DNA of 64,000 nt from JAGTVG01 sp964543195 (GTDB taxonomy: Bacteria; Bacteroidota; Bacteroidia; Cytophagales; Cyclobacteriaceae), in contig CAZIXF010000005.1 in NCBI GenBank assembly GCA_964543195.1, forward strand, positions 59,215 through 123,214. The letters run 5' to 3'. The position numbers and the translations under genes were made by a program. Positions 42,271 to 50,841 of this stretch are shown here, in pieces. Under the pieces are notes generated by a model. It was not told where the DNA came from, did not search any database, and saw only the letters and a program-made list of their open reading frames with translations. The first letter of the stretch is position 1, and the number at the start of each line of letters is the position of its first letter.

Positions 42271-42471
42271 ACGAAAAAAGGGAATGTTGGAATCGCAGCC
42301 CGGGGAGATACACTCAAACCGGGTATGAAGGTTATCGCGGTCTACCGGGATTTAATTGAATTGGGACTTACCCCATAAAAAATTAAGATTGAAGGGTTGA
42401 ATGGCAATTACCGGTTAAAACTGCATTCTTCAAAGGGCTACTGTGCATACGGTTGTTATTTGACTAATTGA
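42271..42471 (+). pseudogene. Decayed 3D (Asp-Asp-Asp) domain protein gene
   Basis: In a stretch that looks intergenic, one frame reads KKGNVGIAARGDTLKPGMKVIAV, YRDLIELGLTP, stop, KIKIEGLNGNYRLKL up to a TGA at 42469-42471. This matches the end of the 3D domain, whose pattern is WGDTLKPGMK..AVSRDLI..GL....KIKIEGL.G.Y. Two in-frame TAA codons (42268-42270 and 42376-42378) break it. The third D region (LDKM.KRW.K.IDIY) is replaced by unrelated sequence after SSKGY. It is a remnant of a small peptidoglycan-related exported protein; the 5' part before 42271 is uncertain. Confidence 0.6.
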
Positions 42472-42530
42472 GAAGAAGGCCTAATTTAAAAATAATGGCT
42501 CATATATCTTTAAATGTGAATACAATCCCT

Positions 42531-42538
42531 TACATTTG
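42531..42538 (+). promoter_or_regulatory. Putative -7 promoter element (TACATTTG) of the FKBP gene
   Basis: Exact TAnnTTTG match 46 bases upstream of the FKBP ATG at 42585, giving a leader of about 40 bases. The octamer equals that of the PKD lipoprotein gene. No clear -33 TTTG is visible at 19-21 bases. Confidence 0.5.
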
Positions 42539-42584
42539 CCAGCCAACAAACTATAAAAAATTCCCATAAAACTGTATTAATTGT

Positions 42585-43274
42585 ATGAAATCTATTTTAA
42601 CAATTGCTTCAATTGTAAGCGTGATTGCATTTGCAGGCTGTAACGGTCAGCAGATGACATCCGGTGAAGTTGAACTGAACAACCAGATCGACAGTGTCAG
42701 CTACAGCCTTGGACTGAATATAGCTCAGAACATAAAATCCCAGGGTATGGAAGAGGTCAATGTGGAGGCTATAGCCAAGGCCTTCAGGGATGTGTTTAAT
42801 GATGAACCTACCCAGGTTGATGCATCCCAGGCCGGGATGATCCTGAATACCTATTTTCAGAATTTACAGGCCAATCAGGCTGCCGCTAATCAGGAAGCCA
42901 ACGAAGCTTTCCTTGAAGAAAATGGCCAAAGAGCGGAAGTTACAGAATTACCAAGCGGTCTTCAGTATGAAATACTGGAAGAAGGTTCAGGGCCTGTACC
43001 CGGGGAAGATAACCGGGTAAAAGTCCACTACCACGGCACCAATATCGACGGTACTGTTTTCGATAGTTCCGTTGAAAGGGGAGAGCCTGTTGAATTCGGT
43101 GTTACGGAAGTTATTCCTGGCTGGACCGAGGCGCTTCAGATGATGCCCGTGGGATCGAAATGGAAGATATATGTTCCATCGGGCCTTGCATATGGCGAAC
43201 GTGGAGCAGGGCAACAGATCCAGCCTTATGCCACACTCATTTTCGAGATTGAACTGATCGAGATTGTAGAATAG
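42585..43274 (+). CDS. FKBP-type peptidyl-prolyl isomerase lipoprotein (FkpA/Mip-like)
   Basis: Periplasmic proline isomerase and chaperone of 229 residues. It has a lipobox IAFAGC, an N-terminal helical dimerisation domain (about 28-115; VSYSLGLNIAQNIKSQGMEEVN), then an FKBP domain (about 120-229) with VKVHYHGTNIDGTVFDSS, GEPVEFGVTEVIPGWTEALQMMPVGSKW and the tyrosine-rich YGERGAGQQIQPYATLIFEIEL. The active-site residues typical of FKBP (Tyr, Phe, Asp, Trp, Tyr) are present. It is a single-gene unit. Confidence 0.92.
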   Translation: MKSILTIASIVSVIAFAGCNGQQMTSGEVELNNQIDSVSYSLGLNIAQNIKSQGMEEVNVEAIAKAFRDVFNDEPTQVDASQAGMILNTYFQNLQANQAAANQEANEAFLEENGQRAEVTELPSGLQYEILEEGSGPVPGEDNRVKVHYHGTNIDGTVFDSSVERGEPVEFGVTEVIPGWTEALQMMPVGSKWKIYVPSGLAYGERGAGQQIQPYATLIFEIELIEIVE

Positions 43275-43804
43275 GTTTTTTGCATAGGCTCGCTTATTTA
43301 TTATTGAGCTCTTCTTTTATCAGTTATTAAAACTTTAAATCAGGATTGTTACCCGGGATCTGATGTATGCTGGAATTATTTCTCCCGTTAAATCCAGGTA
43401 TCCCAGTTCAGATCCCAGGTAACAATATATTATTAATTAATCCCTGCCAGCACGGATTAAAACATATCAAAAGTCAGCCAGTCTGCGGAATAATTTTCCA
43501 TTTTCAGGTCCTCGCTGCCTGATTGGCCCCGATAAAATGAATTATGAATCTGCCGGCCTGATTAGAATTATGAACCGGGGACCGTTGAAATCGATTTTAG
43601 GCTTTAATATGATCAATACCGGTCACATTCACAATTCAATTGATTATATTCAGTGTACCTGTATGCAGGTAAGCAAATGTATATTATTTTTGTCTGTATT
43701 TTCATTAGCCTGCACAGGTTAAAATTTTCGAATTTGCTTCTTATGTAATTCGGAGTGATTTGAAACGACTGTAGCACTGAGGTAATGAGAACAACAAAAA
43801 TGTT
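43275..43804. other. Gene-free stretch with a large stem-loop
   Basis: The 530-base stretch follows the FKBP gene. It holds a 16-base inverted repeat (43348-43423). I found no ORF I would defend; a 61-codon frame at 43537-43722 ends in a lipoprotein-signal-like tail and is discussed as rejected. Confidence 0.45.
43348..43423. repeat. 76-base stem-loop with 16-base arms
   Basis: GTTACCCGGGATCTGA (43348-43363) pairs with TCAGATCCCAGGTAAC (43408-43423), with one G-A position that forms G-U in RNA, around a 44-base loop. The loop itself holds CTGG and CCAG pairs. It lies 74 bases after the FKBP stop and has no T-tract. It could be a transcript-end structure or a remnant of a small dispersed palindromic element. 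Confidence 0.6.
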
Positions 43805-44428
43805 ATGATACGTATCGGTATTATTGCCATTCTTCTTGTTCTTTACATACATACAACACTAACCGGTAAAGAACATGTGATATATGTAGCAAGCATTAGC
43901 TGGCATACCGGATTGATTGTGCCTTCATACTCGTTACCGGACAGCATCTGGCCCGAAAACCATGATTATTCAGGAGCAGACTATCTCGAAATTGGCTGGG
44001 GCGACCGGGATTTTTATCAGCATCCGGGGTTTAATTTATGGTTTGCTTTCAAGGCGGTTTTCTGGCCTACGCGTACAACCTTGCATGTGTTACCCCTTGA
44101 GGACAAATACCTGGCCGATAATTACCAGTCCACGAAACTTGTACAACTTGATGTTTCAGATAAAGAACTGGAAGGTTTATCCGAGTTTCTGATGTCTCAT
44201 TTTGAACTTAATGAGCAGGGAAAATTGATCCCAGATGAAGAGGGGATCTATTATAACAGCCAGTTTTTTGCAGGCGGCTCAACCTATTTTTTTCCAAAAA
44301 ATTCAAATGTATGGGCAGCCACTGCGCTTAAAAGAGCCGGTTTTCGATATATTCCCGTATTGTACCAGACCACAGGGATGGTAGTGAACCGTGCTTCCAG
44401 GTTTGGTGAAACAGTTATTGATAAATGA
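43805..44428 (+). CDS. DUF2459 / TIGR02117-family protein
   Basis: The 207-residue protein has one N-terminal membrane segment (about 3-20) and then the DUF2459 signature: WHTGLIVP, DYLEIGWGDRDFYQ, NLWFAFKAVFWPTRTTLHVLP. Later come YYNSQFFAGGSTYFFPKNSNVWAATALKRAG and TTGMVVNRASRFG. The His, Asp, Glu and Cys-free layout resembles papain-like NlpC/P60 variants, but no catalytic triad is certain. The family was named from genes near urease clusters; no urease is present here. The antiporter gene follows 26 bases later, so they may be co-transcribed. Confidence 0.8.
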   Translation: MIRIGIIAILLVLYIHTTLTGKEHVIYVASISWHTGLIVPSYSLPDSIWPENHDYSGADYLEIGWGDRDFYQHPGFNLWFAFKAVFWPTRTTLHVLPLEDKYLADNYQSTKLVQLDVSDKELEGLSEFLMSHFELNEQGKLIPDEEGIYYNSQFFAGGSTYFFPKNSNVWAATALKRAGFRYIPVLYQTTGMVVNRASRFGETVIDK

Positions 44429-44454
44429 TCATACAGTTTTAACAGGACTGAAAT

Positions 44455-46461
44455 ATGCATTTTGAGCTTAATGTACTTCAGGATATTGTAATTATCTTTG
44501 CCTTATCCACCTTCGTGAATTACGTCTTCACTAGAATCAAGATACCGACTATCATTGGATATTTGCTTACCGGTATCATTGCGGGACCCTTTGCACTTGC
44601 CCTGATCCATTCTCCGGAACGTATTGAATTGATGGCTGAGATCGGTATAATCCTTCTGTTATTCACCATCGGTCTAGAATTTTCATTGAATCATCTGCTC
44701 CGGATACGAAAAATCGTATTGCTTGGTGGATTTCTCCAGTTAATTCTCACGGCCTTCATCACCATGCTGGTGGCCAGAATGTATGAACTTCCATGGATCA
44801 CCGCCCTGTTTATCGGCATAATAACAGCGCTCAGCAGTACCGCAGTCGTATTAAAGCTCCTTCAGGAACGATCTGAGCTGACTTCAAATTACGGGCGGAC
44901 TGTTCTTGGAATACTTATTTTTCAGGATATTATACTGGTGCCTCTTTTGCTGTTCACCCCCATGCTTGGTGGTGAACTGGTCGATCTGCAGTCTGAGATC
45001 ATATTGCTGACATTAAAAACAATTTTGATTGTGGGATTGGTATATGTGGGCAACCGCTGGCTGATGCCCAAATTACTGCACTGGATAGCCATGACGAAAA
45101 GTCAGGAACTTTTTTTTATGAGTATTCTGTTGATCTGCCTTTCGGTGGCCCTCCTTACCGCCGAACTGGGCATGTCGCTTGCTTTTGGTGCATTCCTGGG
45201 GGGCCTGATGATATCGGAATCGGAATACAGCCACAATGCTTTTGGAAATATTATTCCTTTCAAGGACACTTTCACCAGCTTCTTTTTTGTCTCTATAGGC
45301 ATGTTGCTCAATCTGAATTTTGTGGTGGATAATTATTTGCTGGTGATTTTTACCGTTATGCTGGTGATCTTTATAAAGGGAATGATAGGAAGTTTCACCG
45401 CATTAGTTCTGGGCCATACATTGAAAGGTACCATTCTGGTGGGTATTGCTTTAAGCCAGGTGGGTGAATTTTCATTTATCCTGGCTGAACTGGGGCTGGA
45501 TTATAATGTAATCCCCCCATTTTATTTTCAAATGTTCCTGGCTGTGGCTATTATCACCATGGCTCTATCTCCTTTTGCCATGCAGGTAGCCCGGCCGATA
45601 GCGGACACTATTTTGAAACTGCCTGTGCCGGAATACCTTGTGGAAGGCTTATTTCCTTTAAAACAGATAACCGTACCGGACCTGAACAACCATTTGGTGC
45701 TGATCGGGAAAGATTCCCGTGCACTGAATCTCTCGGTGATGGCTAAATATATGAATCTTCCCTATATTTCTATCATTTTCGACCCGGCAATAGCAAGGGA
45801 AAGACAGCATAAAGGCGAAACGGTAATCTATGGCGATGCGGTCAACGAACCCATATTGCATAAAGCCCATGTCGATACGGCAGAAGTGGTGGTTATATCC
45901 ATTGGTGACGTGATTACATCGATGGGGGTGACGGAAAAAGTTCGTCAGATGAACAAACATGCGCATATACTCGTCCGCACCAAACATGTTTACGACCTGG
46001 AAGAATTTTATAAGCTTGGCGCCAGCCAGGTAATACCCGAAGAGTTTGAAACTGCCATAGCATTATTTGAACAAGTGCTCAAGAAATACCTGATCCCACG
46101 ACGGGATATCAATGAAATTATTGCGCGTATAAGAAAAGACAATTATGGTATTTTCAGGGAGATAGAATCAGAATCGAAATACTCCATACTCAAGGAAATA
46201 CCCAATCTCGAAATCATTGCCCTTCAGATCGCAGATGATTCCCATATTGTTAACAAATCAATTGAAGAAGTTCAGTTCAGGAATACATACGGCGTAACCT
46301 TGCTGGCTATAAAAAGAAACGATATGATTTTGGAACATCCGGAGCCTGGTGAAGTTTTCAGAAAAGGAGATATAGCTTATGTGCTGGGTAAGCCTGAACA
46401 GGTGGCCAGGACAATAGAATCCGTGTCGGGAGATAGCGATACGAACCGGAATTCCGCTTAA
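44455..46461 (+). CDS. CPA2-family monovalent cation:proton antiporter with RCK domain (Kef/CvrA-like)
   Basis: Inner-membrane K+ or Na+/H+ antiporter of 668 residues. The 12-13 helix Na_H_exchanger core covers about 1-390, with conserved GYLLTGIIAGPFAL, LLLFTIGLEFSL, LSSTAVVLKLL, GRTVLGILIFQDIILVPLLL and LGGLMISESEY. An RCK_N domain (about 405-530) and a TrkA_C domain (about 570-655) follow. The usual GxGRxG dinucleotide loop of RCK_N is replaced by LIGKDSRALN, so NAD(H) gating is doubtful. The 26-base spacing to DUF2459 suggests one operon. Confidence 0.88.
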   Translation: MHFELNVLQDIVIIFALSTFVNYVFTRIKIPTIIGYLLTGIIAGPFALALIHSPERIELMAEIGIILLLFTIGLEFSLNHLLRIRKIVLLGGFLQLILTAFITMLVARMYELPWITALFIGIITALSSTAVVLKLLQERSELTSNYGRTVLGILIFQDIILVPLLLFTPMLGGELVDLQSEIILLTLKTILIVGLVYVGNRWLMPKLLHWIAMTKSQELFFMSILLICLSVALLTAELGMSLAFGAFLGGLMISESEYSHNAFGNIIPFKDTFTSFFFVSIGMLLNLNFVVDNYLLVIFTVMLVIFIKGMIGSFTALVLGHTLKGTILVGIALSQVGEFSFILAELGLDYNVIPPFYFQMFLAVAIITMALSPFAMQVARPIADTILKLPVPEYLVEGLFPLKQITVPDLNNHLVLIGKDSRALNLSVMAKYMNLPYISIIFDPAIARERQHKGETVIYGDAVNEPILHKAHVDTAEVVVISIGDVITSMGVTEKVRQMNKHAHILVRTKHVYDLEEFYKLGASQVIPEEFETAIALFEQVLKKYLIPRRDINEIIARIRKDNYGIFREIESESKYSILKEIPNLEIIALQIADDSHIVNKSIEEVQFRNTYGVTLLAIKRNDMILEHPEPGEVFRKGDIAYVLGKPEQVARTIESVSGDSDTNRNSA

Positions 46462-46600
46462 AGACCTGTTCTTCATTGTTGAAAAAATTCCTCATGTTTC
46501 GTTGATTTTCTACTCCTGACCATACAATATGGCTGATTACCGGTCTGTTTCCTTCTGGCACAATTTTTAATCCTATGAAATAAAGATAAACTTAAATATT

Positions 46601-46861
46601 ATGGAAGAAGAAAGCAGAAGAATAGAGGAAGAGCGAAAGAGACAGGAAAGGGAAGAAGCATTGAATCCTCCTGAAGAAGCCATTACGGGAAAAAAAGAAG
46701 AAAAAGAGAAAGCCGGCGATAAAGAAGCATCGGAAAATGACGAAAAGAAGTCAGCCGGAGAAGGATCGGTTGATGAGGAAGCAAGGCCGCTTGCCGAAAG
46801 GAAAATGAAAAGGGATAAAGAGGAAAGAGAGAAGGAAAAAAGGAAAGAAAAAGAGGATTAA
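46601..46861 (+). CDS. Small highly charged protein, probably disordered
   Basis: The 86-residue protein is almost wholly Glu, Lys, Arg and Ala with no hydrophobic core: the start EEESRRIEEERKRQEREEAL, a middle KKEEKEKAGDKEASENDEKK, and the tail DKEEREKEKRKEKED. It would form a single charged helix or stay disordered. No family is recognised. It may be a stress-related hydrophilin-like protein or a linker; coding status rests on frame length and an ATG only. Confidence 0.55.
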   Translation: MEEESRRIEEERKRQEREEALNPPEEAITGKKEEKEKAGDKEASENDEKKSAGEGSVDEEARPLAERKMKRDKEEREKEKRKEKED

Positions 46862-47070
46862 CGAATCTGCCGGAATTTCCGTCCGTTTAGGCTGCAGGAT
46901 TGGAATTAATGTAACCCTCTATCAATGAGGAAGTGTACTTTTCTGAACGGAAAAGTGTTCGCTTTATATACACTTATGTTTATCCTCTATTGATAAAAAA
47001 TTGGTTTTTAACGGGTTATGAAAATGGTGTAAATTTTGCATGATCATTTTATATAAACGATGATCGATAG

Positions 47071-47271
47071 ATGAAATTTTTTATAGCCTTAATCCTGCTT
47101 TGTATCTTGTTCACGTTATGCTGGCCGCTTGCAGTGGGTCTGTTTTTTCTGTTGATATTTTTCTGGCTTATTCTTTTGCCCTTCCAGATCCTTGGTTTTA
47201 CCCTGGCTGTTGTGTTCAAGATAGTGGGAGCCATTCTTTTATTACCCTTCAAAATACTGGGAATTGCCTGA
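47071..47271 (+). CDS. Small hydrophobic membrane protein, 66 residues
   Basis: Nearly the whole sequence is hydrophobic: KFFIALILLCILFTLCWPLAVG, FLLIFFWLILLPFQILGF, LAVVFKIVGAILLLPFKILGIA. It has a WPLA and repeated LLPFxIL motifs, which recur in small membrane proteins of Bacteroidota and other phyla. It should form two or three membrane segments. No function is known. It is upstream of the Tat-exported dehydratase-like gene, with 80 bases between them. Confidence 0.7.
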   Translation: MKFFIALILLCILFTLCWPLAVGLFFLLIFFWLILLPFQILGFTLAVVFKIVGAILLLPFKILGIA

Positions 47272-47351
47272 TCTTTTTATGGATTATCCATCTTATAAAA
47301 GATTTTGTATATTGGCCATCCAGAAATTTAATTTTTTTAAAATTCTCCGAC

Positions 47352-48638
47352 ATGAAACCCAAAGATCAACCCATGTCCCGGCAACCCAGACGCCGATTTC
47401 TGGGATCGTTACTGGCCATCGGTGCAACCGGATTAGGCATGACCTCATTTAAAAATAAAAATCCCCGCGAACAGTTACTGAAAAAATCGACTGATGCCCT
47501 GAAGGATCTGAAGATCACCAGAATCCGGTTTTATAAAGCCCCTTCCCGCCCGATGGTTAACCAGAGTGCCCATATTGTCACGGTCGAAACCGACAAAGGG
47601 ATAACCGGGATAGGAGAGGGAGGTACCGCATTACTGGTAAGCCAAATGGGAGGTTTGCTGATCGGTAAAAATCCATTGCAGATCGAATATCTCTGGCAGT
47701 TGATGTACCGTGGTCATTTCTATCCTCCAGGAAGGGAAAAGATCCATGCCCTGGGAGCCCTCGATCTGGCTTTATGGGATATAAAGGGTAAAGTACTGGA
47801 TATCCCGGTTCATGTGATGCTTGGAGGACCCGCACGGAAACATGTAGAATGCTACGTAACCGGCTATCCTGGAAGAATGGGACTTAAGGATAAGGCCAGG
47901 GCTGCTATGGATGATGGTTTCAGGGCTTTCCGGATCAGCGTTGCGGACCCGAGAAACAATAGCTCGACTTTTAATTCACATCATGCGGTAGACGACACAG
48001 TAAAAAACTGTGAACTGGCAAGGGAAGGGGTGGGGCCTGATGGAGATTGGTGTATAGATTATCATACCCGGTTGGATTTCGATGATGCGGTCAGGTTGTC
48101 TGAACGAATTGAAGACCTTGAACCCTACTTTGTCGAAGATCTGGTTAGGAGTGAATACCCTGACATTTATAGTCAGCTCAGAAAAAAGGTTAATGTACCC
48201 ATAGCCGTGGGCGAACAGTTTGGTGATCGATGGGATATTAATGTAATGATCGAGCATGACTGGATCGATTATTCCCGCGTATCATTGCCGAATTCAGGAG
48301 GCATAACCGAATTTATGAAAATAGCCGCCTTATGTGAAACTCACTATGTGGGCCTCACACCCCATTTTACCGGTCCGGTGGCTACTGCGGCACTGGTCCA
48401 TGCCTGTGTGCCGTTTTCAGGCCCGGTTCTCATGGAAATGCTTGGGAAAGATAAACCGGATTTACCTCATTTACCACGAAGTTATGATTTTAAGGATGGT
48501 AAGATGTGGCCTAACGACCGGCCCGGACTGGGTGTGGAACTCGATACAAACGCCCTGGAATTACAAGCTGAAGTCACTGAATATGAGGAAGGCGTACCAC
48601 AATTCTACCGGCCGGACGGATCGTTCACGAACTGGTAA
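47352..48638 (+). CDS. Tat-exported enolase-superfamily protein (mandelate racemase/muconate-lactonizing type, acid-sugar dehydratase-like)
   Basis: The 428-residue enzyme starts at ATG 47352 with a Tat signal (RQPRRRFLGSLLAIGATG). The catalytic TIM barrel has metal ligands Asp236 (CIDYH), Glu262 (FVED) and Glu288 (VGEQ), and the general base or acid His338 (LTPHF), plus His238. This D-x-H, E, E, H arrangement is that of mannonate and galactonate-type dehydratases. Export of a sugar-acid dehydratase is unusual, because these enzymes normally act in the cytosol. In-frame sequence upstream of 47352 lacks family features. The neighbours are sugar-acid genes, and the convergent molybdenum hydroxylase is broken. 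Confidence 0.85.
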   Translation: MKPKDQPMSRQPRRRFLGSLLAIGATGLGMTSFKNKNPREQLLKKSTDALKDLKITRIRFYKAPSRPMVNQSAHIVTVETDKGITGIGEGGTALLVSQMGGLLIGKNPLQIEYLWQLMYRGHFYPPGREKIHALGALDLALWDIKGKVLDIPVHVMLGGPARKHVECYVTGYPGRMGLKDKARAAMDDGFRAFRISVADPRNNSSTFNSHHAVDDTVKNCELAREGVGPDGDWCIDYHTRLDFDDAVRLSERIEDLEPYFVEDLVRSEYPDIYSQLRKKVNVPIAVGEQFGDRWDINVMIEHDWIDYSRVSLPNSGGITEFMKIAALCETHYVGLTPHFTGPVATAALVHACVPFSGPVLMEMLGKDKPDLPHLPRSYDFKDGKMWPNDRPGLGVELDTNALELQAEVTEYEEGVPQFYRPDGSFTNW

Positions 48639-48703
48639 TTTCTTTTCCGTTCATCTTCGACCTGATCGTACAACAATGACTTGTTTAATGGCATTATGGA
48701 GTA

Positions 48704-50603
48704 TCAAAAAGCAGAATTTACCGGCAGATTCCTGACCCGTTTACCTGAAGCCTTATATATTGCGTTTACAATAGCCGCCGATGCGGGTCCCTGTGCAGCC
48801 TCACCTGTACCCAATGGCGGTTCCTGGGGCCTGTCAATCAATTCGACCCTTACTTCAGGTACATCCTGATACCGGAAAACCGGATAACTGTACCAGTTCA
48901 GGCTTGAAACATGTCTCTGGTTGAATTTCACTTTTTCAAGCATGGTCCAGCTGGCGGATTGAAGCAAGCCTCCTTCCGTCTGGTTTCGCAGTCCGTCAGG
49001 ATTAATGATCTCCCCGGAATCAATAGCGGCCCATATATGAGTTATAATGGGCTTGTCCTTATCGTCCATCCGGACTTTCGCCCCGACGGCGCAATATGAT
49101 GCCTGGTTTTTATATCGTGAAAAAGCATATCCGATCCCTTCCTTATCTCCGCTTCTTTTCCTGGCGGTCATTTCCCTGACTTTCCGGATCACATCAACCG
49201 CACGCGGATCATCAAGATGTGCCAGCCTGAAGTCCAGCGGGTCCTGGCCGGATTTTTCAGCCAGTTCATCCATAAAACTTTCAATGGCAAAAATATTGGC
49301 GTAAGCCCCGAGACTTCGCAATGCCGAGACCCTGAGCGGCCCGTTAAAAAAATGACCGTCAATCTTAAGATTTGGAATGGAATATAAAGGCGGTGCATTC
49401 CGTTAACCCCCTCCGAGATAGCCTCTTGATTCAAGCATCGAGGGATCTTTAATATACCTGGAAGCAAGCAGATTTCCCGGATTACCACCCGGACGTGTAC
49501 TATGAGTATCCGACCATAGATTATATTGCCATTGGCTGATCTTCCCGGAACCATCAAGTTCGGCTTCCAGTTCCATGATCATGGCGCTGCTATAAGGTTC
49601 CCAGCCATGTTCATCAGCCCTTGACCACTGCAGCCTGACATGCCTGCCCGGATAGGCCATGGCAAGGAGAGCTACATCGGCAGCCACGCCGTCGGCCCCG
49701 TTATGTCCGTAGCACCCCGATCCGGGTACGCCGGTGATCCGAATATTTTCTTCAGGCAGATCGACTAATTCTTTTAATGATTCCCTTAACGGATATACTC
49801 CCTGAGTATGAGACCAGATACGCAGCTGATTATTATCATAATACCCTACAGCGCATGAGGGTCCTACAGCGCCGTGCATGACATAGGGTTTGGAATAACT
49901 TGCCCGGATGCTGGTTCCTGTAAAGTGGATATTTTCCCTGTCTTCCACGCCCACCTGCTCGGATGGAAGATTTTTTATATATTCCTTCAGATCACTTACC
50001 TCAGGCAATTTTTCTGGCTCCCCCCATTGGGTGTTGTTTTTCAGATAAAGCCTGGCATTTTCGGCCTGATGTTCCTTTTCTGTAATGACACCCATAAAAC
50101 TCCCGTTGACAACAAATTTCAGGATTCCCGGAATACTATTCCTCAATGCCTTTTCATCATAATCCAAGAGATCCGATTTATAACCGGGAGGTCTTACGAT
50201 ACGACCATGGACCATGCCGGGAAAACGGAGATCCTGGACGTAGAGCTCCCTGGCCCTGACCATCAGATCCAGGTCCTTTCTGGTAACAGGTTTGCCCACC
50301 CATTGATAGTCTTTTTTGGGTTTGAGTCGAACCGGTGTTCTTACTTCCTCGGTGATCTGTTTTCCATCTAATATTTTAATGAAACTTAATTTATTATTTT
50401 TAGTTGAATTTTTCATAAAAACTATTGGAGACAAAAAGATTATCCGGATCTTCATTCATTTTTAGGGAGGCTCGCCTGATCAATATGTGGCTTGCCGCAG
50501 TGGCTGCATACCGTACTGACATGGCACTTACCTCAATGGAACGGCTATCTGCCGTATACCCTTCATCAGGTGTTATCCCTGTTTCTGCCAGGTGAACCTC
50601 CAC
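48704..50603 (-). pseudogene. Broken molybdenum-hydroxylase large subunit (xanthine dehydrogenase / aldehyde oxidase family)
   Basis: Three frames together spell a molybdopterin-binding subunit. From 50603, VEVHLAETGITPDEGYTA with SRSIEVSAMSVRYAA runs to about 50420, where a frameshift moves the reading to the frame ending at 49403. That frame has STKNNKLSFIKILDGKQ, LRFPGMVHGRIVRPPGYKS, GAVGPSCAVGYYD and GCYGHNGADGVAADVALLA. A TAA at 49403-49405 interrupts YLGGG and RNAPPLYSIPN, after which the same frame continues with LRSLGAYANIFAIESFMDELA to 48704 and the late motif GTGEAAQGPASAAIVNAI. The N-terminal 100 or so residues are missing. Confidence 0.85.
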
Positions 50604-50695
50604 TAATGCGGGAATATATATAACAGGGGAGTTTCCGGATCAACATGTACGGTATGTTTTTTCCCGTTTACCTGGATTGAAATTTGTCTTGCCAT
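50603..50695 (-). pseudogene. N-terminal remnant of the [2Fe-2S] small subunit of the same enzyme
   Basis: From an ATG at 50695, ARQISIQVNGKKHTVHVDPE and TPLLYIF match the first 30 residues of CoxS/XdhC-type iron-sulfur subunits. The sequence that should follow (RDxLGLTGTKxGCGxGxCGAC, with the cluster cysteines) is absent. Instead the DNA runs straight into the interior of the large-subunit gene. A deletion of several hundred bases therefore fused the two genes and removed both FeS clusters. Confidence 0.8.
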
Positions 50696-50841
50696 GGATT
50701 TTTGGGTCTTTTTTTTATACAGAAAAGTAATATAGGGATATTCAGGTAAGAATTCAATCCAATTAGCCCGGATCATTATTTGTATTAATGCTGCGAAAAA
50801 CACATATTGCGAACCGTTGTTTTTTATTTGATTTTATGAGC

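Noticed and set aside
43537..43722. 61-codon plus-strand ORF ending in MQVSKCILFLSVFSLACTG
   Set aside because: The tail resembles a lipoprotein signal cut right after the Cys, so it might be a truncated lipoprotein. There is nothing after it and the front half has no coding character, so it was not listed as a gene.
47100..47351. N-terminal extension of the enolase-superfamily protein
   Set aside because: It overlaps the small membrane-protein gene in another frame and would bury the Tat signal.
49403..49405. In-frame stop as recoding (selenocysteine or readthrough) in the molybdenum hydroxylase
   Set aside because: The codon is TAA, not TGA, and the same gene has a frameshift and a deletion, so decay explains it better.
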